From Paludibacter sp. (GTDB taxonomy: Bacteria; Bacteroidota; Bacteroidia; Bacteroidales; Paludibacteraceae), in the NCBI GenBank assembly GCA_024709185.1, contig JANJXE010000286.1:1-5166 (forward strand): 5,166 nucleotides of DNA, given 5' to 3'. The notes below the pieces were generated by a model that was given only the letters and a program-made list of their open reading frames with translations, was not told where the DNA came from and did not search any database. The translations under genes and the position numbers were made by a program. Every line of letters starts with the position of its first letter. Position 1 is the stretch's first letter. Positions 1-5,166 of the stretch are shown piece after piece.

Positions 1-124
1 CATTCAACAGTCTGATAGTGTATTTGAGTGTAAGTTTGTCACCATATTTTATTTTTCTTCCTGTTCCGGTGGAATCAATCAAGTAACGTAGTCCGGTACT
101 GTGTATTAGAGCGTAAAAATAGTA
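1..124 (-). pseudogene. FKBP-type peptidyl-prolyl isomerase-like fragment, N-terminal part, runs off left edge
   Basis: Read on the minus strand from 124 down to 1, one frame stays open and gives a stretch containing GLRYLIDSTGTG followed by YGDKLTLKYTIRLLN. The last base starts a codon compatible with Gly. This matches the start of an FKBP domain as seen in Bacteroidota lipoprotein FKBPs: S-G-L-x-Y, then G-T-G, then GD-x-(hydrophobic)-x-(hydrophobic)-x-Y, then L-x-NG. Such proteins catalyse proline cis-trans isomerisation, usually in the periplasm or on the surface. No ATG, GTG or suitable TTG precedes the domain. A TGA at 125-127 closes the frame, and the helical lead-in and signal peptide expected of the family are missing. 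A different frame has an ATG at 184-186 and runs to a TAA at 106-108; a one-base deletion near 109-112 would join the two. The fragment is therefore an N-terminally broken gene, a frameshifted gene or a decayed remnant. The family call rests on about 40 residues. Confidence 0.4.
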
Positions 125-249
125 TCAATTTCCCGTAGTAATGTTGCAAGAGTTTTTTTTTTGAATAAACAGGATAGTTCCTGCATGTTTAATGAGATTT
201 TTTTCGTACGTTTTGAAGAGAGTGTTAAATAGCAGTGCGATAAAGGCAG
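125..249. other. Intergenic stretch with no supported gene
   Basis: This AT-rich stretch lies between the FKBP-like fragment and the terminator of the T9SS operon. It contains a run of ten T (153-162) and a T-rich patch near 198-204. I see no TAnnTTTG promoter on the minus strand that would serve the FKBP-like fragment. A 26-codon minus-strand frame (106-186) is too short and unremarkable to call, although it could be the displaced N-terminus of that fragment. Confidence 0.5.
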
Positions 250-290
250 TAAAAACAAGTCAGGAGGAAAACGGTACCATTTCCCTCCTG
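250..290 (-). terminator. Rho-independent terminator of the T9SS-cargo/small-protein unit
   Basis: Positions 261-267 (CAGGAGG) pair with 284-290 (CCTCCTG). After a single bulged C at 283, three more A-T pairs (268-270 with 280-282) extend the stem. The nine-base loop contains GGTACC. In the minus direction the hairpin is followed within five bases by TTTTT (complement of 251-255). It starts 21 bases after the stop of the 60-residue gene, where a terminator for that transcript is expected. There is no T-run on the plus side, so it should act on minus-strand transcription only. Confidence 0.75.
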
Positions 291-311
291 CACAATTAAA
301 CTTTACACATC

Positions 312-494
312 TCAGGTTTTAAATTCCTGTAGCGGTTTGTTGCTGAAATATTCCTGTCGTCCGGATGCGCTCCATCCCGGGCCGGATGGTTCACCCTCCG
401 GATTGGAGTCCTCAGATTGAAGTTGTAGCGAAATTTCACTATCCAGACGAATCATTTCAATTGCTGGATTTAAATATTTTCTTTTTGTCTTCAT
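312..494 (-). CDS. Small hypothetical protein, 60 residues, downstream of a T9SS cargo gene
   Basis: Its function is not known. The N-terminal half has the pattern Y-x-x-P-x-(I/V)-E-x-I-x-L-D-x-E-I-S-L (residues 7-23, YLNPAIEMIRLDSEISL). I recognise this from many short Bacteroidota proteins annotated only as hypothetical. The C-terminal half (28-60) is rich in Gly, Pro, Ser and Glu, looks disordered and ends in a more polar segment. There is no signal peptide, no membrane segment and no cysteine. The ATG at 492-494 begins 16 bases after the stop of the T9SS gene, and a strong terminator follows, so it is almost certainly the last gene of that transcript. The leader is AT-rich with no Shine-Dalgarno, as usual in the phylum. 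The layout of a conserved N-terminal block and a low-complexity tail resembles peptide-precursor organisation, but no maturation enzyme is visible. It is probably a real gene because of its operon position and family pattern. Confidence 0.7.
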   Translation of the reverse strand: MKTKRKYLNPAIEMIRLDSEISLQLQSEDSNPEGEPSGPGWSASGRQEYFSNKPLQEFKT

Positions 495-510
495 ATGTGT
501 TGTTTATTTT

Positions 511-3345
511 TTATTTTACAATTACTTTCTGAAGATGATTATTCACCTTCACCAGGTATACGCCTGCGCTGAACGACTGTTTCAGTAGGGTGTTGTGCCC
601 GTCGGCATTCAGCATTGCCAGTTGCTGACCCGCCATATTGTACACCCTGATGACATCAGCCTTTGTAATAGCCATCGATTGAACCGCTATTTGGTTAGCG
701 TCGGTTACATACACGAGGGTGTTGGAGGCATTTACCTCTTTAACGGAAGTTGTTGCTCCCGGCGCCCTGAATTCAATACTGAAACGGCTGTTAGTTACGG
801 TGGCATCAGAGCTAAAGCTATAGGTAGTTCCCGCCTGAAGTTCGGTTTGGGTCGAAGTCAGATTATCAACCAATACTACTTTTGCATTTATGTTTTCAAG
901 CTGTGTAACTTCCAGGTTGTAATTTCCTGCCTGGCCTGGCCGAAAACCAAGTTGAACAAGTATTCCTTCATTCAGTTCCTGCATCGAATTAATTACCATT
1001 TCCTGATTTTGCACCAGCGAGAAGAGTTCGGGGATGGAAGTATTATCAGCCGACATTTTTTCGATATCATAGCTGTCGAGCAGGTTGGAAGCATAGGATT
1101 TGCCTACGATAAGTGTTTCGTCTTTTACCTGACCATTCGAAACTACCAGACGAAGTCGCGGACGGAGATCGTTAGCTTTCACCCGCAACGGATTAGCTCC
1201 GGTAGTGAAATGATCGCGATGTGTGTTTTTGAAAGTGAGTGATGGAGTTGTATTATCGGCAGCTACTTTCACCCAGAAAGCCTGCATGGGCGCAATTCGA
1301 TCCGTTGCCAGATCAACAGGCACGCCATCGCCATCGCCATAGGTGTAGAAAGTCATTGCTGAGCCATTAAATGTACGCAACCAAATAGCATTTCTCATAC
1401 CCGTAGCATCGGCATACACCAAATCCCAATCGATATACGAAGGATATGGATTACCTACCAGGTTAAAACCACGCTTGGCGGCAGTAGTGCCCGTGCGGGT
1501 AACGGTAACCGGTTTATCACCCGTATTCAGAGAGCCACCGGTGAAGGTGATTGTGCGTGCATCAGTATTTGGGAACTTAACCACATATCCTTTTCCGGGA
1601 GTTAAAGCTGTAGCCGAGTTAGCAGCAAAGGGAGCCGAATAACTGGTGGTTGATTCGGTGTATTCACCAATCAGATTGGGTGAGTCGGTTGGACGAATAA
1701 CGTTGCTGGTAGCTTCCGAAAGCGGACTGGCAAGGTACCACCACTGACGACCGGAGGAAAGGTATTGTTCGACATTGGTGGTTGTTGCGGTAACGGTATT
1801 GCCATTATGCAAAAGGGTTGCGGTGCCACTGCCAGCATTACTTTTCATGTTCAGGTTGGTAACAGATACTGCTGCACCCAGCGAAAGTTTTGAGCCCGGA
1901 TTCACATTGATGGTAGTTGCAGTTACTGCCTGATTGTTAAAAGTCAAAGGATTATTGCGGCTTATGTTGATTGTACCTACTGTCGGAGCAGAAGTGAATA
2001 AATTGTTTGGAATTGAAAAAGCAGCACCTCCGGTATTACCTGTAGAACCAAAATTGATAGTTGTATTGGCATCTGTGGTAATTGTTCCGGCAGTTAGCGC
2101 AATCGGAACATCAGCATTTTGGAAAGTGATATTGGATCCGCTGGCATTGATAACTGAACCTGCTTTAGATAATGTGAGAGTTCCGTTTATTGTTAGGTTT
2201 GTTCCTGATCCAACTGTATAGGTTACAGCGCCAGAAGCAGAGCCGATTTCGAGATTGCCGATAGTGAGTGTTTTGCCTGCTCTAACTAACAATGGACTTG
2301 CGGCAGTTCTTGCAGCCACAATTTTGCCTGTACCTCTGTGAATACCTGTTCCAGAACCTACTGTTGGATTTACATCTAAAATGGTACCACCTTTAACTAT
2401 AACTGCATTACCTCCATCGTCAAATATCCCTGCATCTATTCTAATTGACCCATTGACAACAACATTATTGTTGTAAGCTGTACCAAATGTAAAAACTGAA
2501 TTTGGACGTAAGAACTGAATAGAATTAATGGTACTGTTAGCTTCACTTGCTGTGTTTAAATTCATGATGCCAATATTCTGTTCTTCAGCACCGGCTGTAC
2601 CCTGTATGTAAAGCACACCGCCTGAGCCAGTGAAGATGATATTTCCACTACCTGAAATTGTTCCCCCAACTCCTGATGTTGATTCAAGAATTAATGTTTT
2701 TGCATTTTGAGTTATTGTTGCATTGCTATTAATGTGTAAGTTACCTTTAACCAAAAATGGGCCACCAATTGTGAGATTTGCAGGGTTAACTCCATCTCCG
2801 ATCTCAATATTCTGAAAGGTAGCGTTACCTGATGTAGCTCCTGAAGCTAATGTTGCTGTCGCATTTGTAAAAACAATTTTTCCGTTACCAGTAGCATGAT
2901 ATATGGCGGAAGCACTTTGATTGTTAACTGTAGTAAAATTACCTCCAACCTTAATCGTATTTCCACCATCATTTAATCTGCAATTAGTTCCACTTGCATA
3001 AAAACCAATCACCAAATCACCTGTAATCGTCAAAGTGGTAATTGTTCCGGACATTGTAAGTATTTTAAACCCTGTTGAAGAACCAGTTGCTCTCACAATA
3101 TGCAATTGTCCGATTGTTTCATTACTTACATCACTCACATTTACATCTCCGGCAGTATTTGCACCATCTCTATTTCCCAAATCAAACACTAAAATATCAG
3201 TTGTTGCAGGAGTTGTTCTTTCCGGATTCCAGTTTGTCGATGTCGACCAAGCACCAGAAGCCCCTCCTTTCCATGTGTATGTAGCTGCCCCGACTCCTGC
3301 CAGCGCTACCCATATAAAGCTCACTATTAGTAAGAATTTTTTCAT
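511..3345 (-). CDS. Secreted beta-rich surface protein with T9SS type A C-terminal sorting domain
   Basis: This 944-residue protein starts with a Sec signal peptide: MKK, a hydrophobic core at 4-18, and likely cleavage after the VGA/A at 19-21. The mature N-terminus (22-55) has the W-x-G...W-x-x-x-x-N-W...P...D pattern that opens many Bacteroidota surface proteins. Residues about 80-520 are a Thr/Ser/Gly/Asn-rich, short-strand region typical of a right-handed beta-helix passenger, with an internal duplication (about 105-206 and 295-393). Residues 525-710 hold a conserved module with W-W-Y-L-A-S-P (535-541), a GxxLVGNPYPS motif (626-636) and APMQAFWVK (685-693). The C-terminal 70 residues (VYNMAGQQL, SFSAGVYLVKV, final KVIVK) form the type A sorting domain. 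The expected route is Sec export, then T9SS translocation, domain removal and surface attachment or release. The molecular activity is unknown: I see no catalytic motif, and adhesin or structural roles are guesses. It is the first gene of a unit with the 60-residue gene. The first half is clearly more AT-rich than the second. Confidence 0.93.
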   Translation of the reverse strand: MKKFLLIVSFIWVALAGVGAATYTWKGGASGAWSTSTNWNPERTTPATTDILVFDLGNRDGANTAGDVNVSDVSNETIGQLHIVRATGSSTGFKILTMSGTITTLTITGDLVIGFYASGTNCRLNDGGNTIKVGGNFTTVNNQSASAIYHATGNGKIVFTNATATLASGATSGNATFQNIEIGDGVNPANLTIGGPFLVKGNLHINSNATITQNAKTLILESTSGVGGTISGSGNIIFTGSGGVLYIQGTAGAEEQNIGIMNLNTASEANSTINSIQFLRPNSVFTFGTAYNNNVVVNGSIRIDAGIFDDGGNAVIVKGGTILDVNPTVGSGTGIHRGTGKIVAARTAASPLLVRAGKTLTIGNLEIGSASGAVTYTVGSGTNLTINGTLTLSKAGSVINASGSNITFQNADVPIALTAGTITTDANTTINFGSTGNTGGAAFSIPNNLFTSAPTVGTINISRNNPLTFNNQAVTATTINVNPGSKLSLGAAVSVTNLNMKSNAGSGTATLLHNGNTVTATTTNVEQYLSSGRQWWYLASPLSEATSNVIRPTDSPNLIGEYTESTTSYSAPFAANSATALTPGKGYVVKFPNTDARTITFTGGSLNTGDKPVTVTRTGTTAAKRGFNLVGNPYPSYIDWDLVYADATGMRNAIWLRTFNGSAMTFYTYGDGDGVPVDLATDRIAPMQAFWVKVAADNTTPSLTFKNTHRDHFTTGANPLRVKANDLRPRLRLVVSNGQVKDETLIVGKSYASNLLDSYDIEKMSADNTSIPELFSLVQNQEMVINSMQELNEGILVQLGFRPGQAGNYNLEVTQLENINAKVVLVDNLTSTQTELQAGTTYSFSSDATVTNSRFSIEFRAPGATTSVKEVNASNTLVYVTDANQIAVQSMAITKADVIRVYNMAGQQLAMLNADGHNTLLKQSFSAGVYLVKVNNHLQKVIVK

Positions 3346-3396
3346 AAGTATCTCATTTTAAAATTTATATTATGATTTAATGATTATATCTCGCAA

Positions 3397-3425
3397 CAAA
3401 TATATTGGCATTAAACTGGAGTCAT
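3397..3425 (-). promoter_or_regulatory. Bacteroidota-type promoter for the T9SS-cargo operon
   Basis: On the minus strand, TATATTTG (3404 down to 3397) is an exact match to the Bacteroidota -7 element TAnnTTTG. Eighteen bases upstream sits ATG (3425-3423), a weak stand-in for the TTG -33 element. Transcription would start near 3390, giving a leader of about 45 bases before the ATG at 3343-3345. The -7 match is strong and the -33 match poor, so the site may be weak or need an activator. Confidence 0.5.
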
Positions 3426-3559
3426 TATAAAAATCATATCATTTTATATGTGAAATGTTACATGGTTATAAAACCTTTAAAAAGCACGTACTAATCGATA
3501 TTTTATAGCAATCTCCGAGAATTGAAAATTATTTTTTAAAACGTCAAGTCTCTATAATG

Positions 3560-3636
3560 CTATTGAAAATAGAGAGATGGCGCATTATGTTCTATTGATA
3601 ATAGAATAAATATCAGTATTATTGCATTATAAATAG
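3560..3636. repeat. Three palindromic sites at exact 32-base spacing (candidate operator array)
   Basis: Site 1 is CTATTGAAAATAG (3560-3572). Site 2 is CTATTGATAATAG (3592-3604), which extends to a perfect seven-base-arm palindrome, TTCTATT-GAT-AATAGAA (3590-3606). Site 3 (3624-3636) is degenerate, keeping ATT...AATAG at the same offsets. Start-to-start spacing is 32 bases both times, close to three helical turns, so the sites would face the same side of the DNA. The 19-base spacers are not alike. Site 3 sits between the -33 and -7 elements of the downstream promoter. Site 1 also lies inside a larger inverted repeat (TCTCTAT 3549-3555 with ATAGAGA 3569-3575). The natural reading is cooperative binding by a dimeric regulator; the regulator is not known. 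Confidence 0.55.
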
Positions 3637-3652
3637 AAAATACTAATCTTTG
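3622..3652 (+). promoter_or_regulatory. Bacteroidota-type promoter for the ATPase gene
   Basis: TTG at 3622-3624 (-33 element) is followed after 20 bases by AATCTTTG at 3645-3652, which matches TAnnTTTG at all but the first defined base. The predicted start, about 7 bases on, leaves a leader of some 17 bases before the ATG at 3676. The third palindrome of the array lies between the two elements, so binding there would be expected to block polymerase. Confidence 0.5.
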
Positions 3653-3675
3653 CGTGAAAAAAATCAAAGATATAT

Positions 3676-4916
3676 ATGAAGGAGATTCTGAAAATTGTTC
3701 TTAAAGAACAAGCTTAACAAAATAATTTTCAGGAAGTTCAGCGCATTATACCACAGGAATTGCTTGACATTCAGGAAATTCTGGTCATCTCTGGTGTTCG
3801 CCGTTGTGGTAAATCGGTTTTATTACAACAAATCCGGAACAAGCAAAAAGAGCAGAACTACTTTATTAATTTTGATGATGAGCGGTTAATTAATTTTACC
3901 GTTGAGCATTTTCAACTGTTAAATGAAGTTTTCATTGAAATGTTTGGCGAGCAACATACGTTTTATTTTGATGCAATTCAAAATATTGCTGGTTGGGAGA
4001 GATATGTAAGAAGATTGTATGATTCGGGAAAAAAAGTGTTTTTAACCGGTTCCAATGCTACTATGCTAAGTCGTGAATTGGGTACACATTTAACCGGTAG
4101 ATATGTCCGATTTGAACTTTATCCATTTTCATTTAAAGAGTTTATTAGTTTTAAAAATTTTAATTTACCCGCTGATAATATATATGCTACCGTTGATAGA
4201 GGTATAATTGCCGGGTTGCTTCAGGAGTATATTACAAACGGAGGCATTCCGTTATATTTGAAGACAAACCAGGATCTCTACTTAAAACAGCTTTATGAAT
4301 CAATTCTTTACAAAGATGTATTGGTGCGAAATAAATTGACAAATGAAAGGGAGTTGTTGCAATTAGTTTTTTTCTTAGCGAGTAATGTTACTAAACCATC
4401 AACTAACAAATCCCTCACAACGGTGATAGGCGTTATAACGCCACAACTGTCCACAATTACATAGAATTTGTAGAAAATACCTATTTTTTATTTCAAATTG
4501 CCAGGTTTGATTATTCGCTTAAGTCCCAACTTATCAATCCCAAAAAAACATATTTTGTTGATAATGCGTTGGTTTTAAAACTTGGGTTTAGCTTTACTGA
4601 AAACAAAGGTCGATTGCTGGAAAACATGGTGTTTGTAGAACTAAAACGACGTGGCCATGAAGTTTATTATCATCAAAACAAAGGAGAATGTGATTTTGTT
4701 ATTCGCAACGGAATGAGCATTAATCAGGCAATACAGGTGTGCTATTCATTTGAAAATGAACTCACTAAAAAGAGGGAGATTGATGGATTAACTGATGCCC
4801 TTAAAACATATAATTTGAAGGAAGGATTGATTTTAACGGCTGATTCAGAAGAAGAATTACAAGTAAAAGATTTTTATATCAAAATTATTCCGGTATGGAA
4901 ATGGTTGCTCGATTAA
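3676..4916 (+). pseudogene. Disrupted AAA_14/DUF4143 family ATPase (nonsense codon, frameshift, altered Walker B)
   Basis: Once repaired, the frame gives about 413 codons, a normal length for AAA+ ATPases with an N-terminal AAA_14 and a C-terminal DUF4143 domain (COG1373 type). The ATG at 3676 opens MKEILKIVLKEQ, a start typical of Bacteroidota members, but codon 14 is TAA (3715-3717). The same frame then continues with Walker A GVRRCGKS (codons 40-47), a Walker B that reads FYFDA instead of FYFDE (D99, A100), a sensor-like TGSNA (124-128) and the arginine-containing GTHLTGR (136-142). Near 4434-4440 the frame drops by one base. The original frame ends at 4462-4464, while the family sequence resumes with NATTV and NYIEF and runs to the TAA at 4914-4916. 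It includes the KGECDFVI motif of the C-terminal domain, which is often compared with PD-(D/E)XK nuclease folds. A TTG at 3760 could restart translation, giving a 234-residue ATPase-only piece. The cellular role of the family is poorly defined. The gene is probably dead. Confidence 0.88.
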
Positions 4917-4933
4917 TTTGAAAATAATTTCTT

Positions 4934-5166
4934 CTAGTTTACTAATCCCATTGGTTTCCAGGCGGGATTTGCAGATAGTACAAGGGTTGGTTTCCCTTTC
5001 AGATAGCCTTGCTTTACAAGATAATTATCCATTAGCAAAAAGGCTTGAACAACTTCCTGCTCTGTAGCTTTCCAATTTACACACACGAAAGCATGTTTAG
5101 TCTCCGGGAGTAATATCAGTTCGCAGCTATTGCCTGCTTGCTGCATTGCCCGGGCAAACTGCACCG
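4934..5166 (-). CDS. Alpha/beta-hydrolase (esterase/lipase-like), C-terminal part, runs off right edge
   Basis: The final 77 or so codons of a minus-strand gene lie here; the start is beyond the window. The first in-frame GTG (5162-5164) is almost certainly an internal Val, because the text reads VQFARAMQQAG. This is the helix that follows the catalytic acid in alpha/beta-hydrolases, where one expects a D-x-x-V-P...S-x-x-F-A-x-A-L-x-x-A-G pattern. A strand, CELILLP, follows, then the likely catalytic histidine in ETKHAF (His codon 5093-5095), then the last helix (EVVQAFLLMDNYLVKQGYL). The Ser nucleophile and Asp lie outside the window. About 20 residues after the last helix (from GKPTLVLS to the TAG at 4934-4936) form a short tail. 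The family hydrolyses carboxylic esters or related bonds; the substrate cannot be told. The gene converges on the ATPase pseudogene with 17 bases between the stops and no visible terminator. Confidence 0.75.
   Translation of the reverse strand, partial: VQFARAMQQAGNSCELILLPETKHAFVCVNWKATEQEVVQAFLLMDNYLVKQGYLKGKPTLVLSANPAWKPMGLVN

Larger units (their letters stand above)
3346..3675. other. Divergent intergenic region (330 bases)
   Basis: This strongly AT-rich region separates two divergently transcribed units. It holds the minus-strand promoter candidate (3397-3425), an array of three 32-base-spaced palindromes (3560-3636) and the plus-strand promoter candidate (3622-3652), all listed separately. 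Positions 3426-3548 show no convincing gene or structure. A loose single match to the palindrome core (ATTGAAAAT at 3521-3529) is out of phase with the array. Confidence 0.7.

Noticed and set aside
153..162. Run of ten T as a terminator or phase-variation tract
   Set aside because: No hairpin precedes it on the plus strand and no intact reading frame crosses it, so neither role can be supported.
595..1242. 215-codon open frame on the plus strand inside the T9SS gene
   Set aside because: It lies antisense to the conserved C-terminal module and sorting domain, has no recognisable domain and no promoter, and is explained as a shadow frame.
1321..1341. Short GCCATC repeat encoding GDGDGVPVD, resembling a calcium-binding loop
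   Set aside because: It is a single loop in a position where this type of module normally has a variable Gly-rich turn. One D-x-D-G match is too weak to call a calcium site.
1934..2221. 95-codon plus-strand open frame, Val/Pro/Leu-rich
   Set aside because: It is antisense to the Thr/Asn/Gly-rich beta-helix repeats, and its composition is the expected mirror of those codons.
3035..3361. Two overlapping plus-strand open frames opposite the 5' end of the T9SS gene
   Set aside because: They sit opposite the signal peptide and first repeats of a well-supported gene, overlap each other in different frames and have no family resemblance.
3560..3636. CRISPR-like array suggested by the regular 32-base spacing
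   Set aside because: The repeated unit is only 13 bases, the third copy is degenerate, there are just three units and no cas gene is visible. An operator array fits better.
3695..3889. 64-codon plus-strand frame at the start of the ATPase locus
   Set aside because: It is out of frame with Walker A and the family sequence, and is only the plus-one shadow of the ATPase pseudogene.

Overview
The window looks like a stretch of a Bacteroidota chromosome, most likely from the order Bacteroidales. Three things point there. The largest gene encodes a secreted beta-rich protein ending in a type IX secretion (T9SS) type A sorting domain. The two best promoter candidates fit the Bacteroidota sigma-factor consensus (TTG, about 20 bases, TAnnTTTG). 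The start codons have AT-rich leaders with no Shine-Dalgarno sequence.

Layout. Positions 1-124 (minus strand) read as the start of an FKBP-type peptidyl-prolyl isomerase domain that continues off the left edge. It has no usable start codon and a TGA directly upstream, so it may be broken. Positions 125-249 hold nothing I can support. Positions 250-290 form a rho-independent terminator for minus-strand transcription. It closes a two-gene minus-strand unit: the 944-residue T9SS cargo protein (511-3345), then, 16 bases after its stop, a 60-residue protein (312-494) of a Bacteroidota small-protein type. The unit has a promoter candidate at about 3397-3425.

The divergent intergenic region (3346-3675) also carries the promoter of the plus-strand neighbour. 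Just upstream of and inside that promoter, three copies of a short palindrome (CTATTGAWAATAG-like, the third degenerate) are spaced exactly 32 bases apart, which suggests an operator array. The gene it precedes (3676-4916) is an AAA_14/DUF4143-type ATPase. It is disrupted by an in-frame TAA near its start and a one-base frameshift after about 60% of its length. Its Walker B motif reads FDA where the family has FDE. At the right edge, convergent with it, is the C-terminal end of an alpha/beta-hydrolase (esterase-like) gene (4934-5166, minus strand).

How the parts work together. The cargo protein should be exported by Sec, moved across the outer membrane by the T9SS machinery (not in this window) and anchored on or released from the surface. 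The 60-residue protein is probably co-transcribed with it, but its role is unknown. The ATPase pseudogene and the hydrolase show no functional link to that operon. The most interesting points are the 32-base-periodic palindrome array, the triple-lesion ATPase, the leader-like 60-residue protein, and the two-part composition and internal duplication of the T9SS protein.
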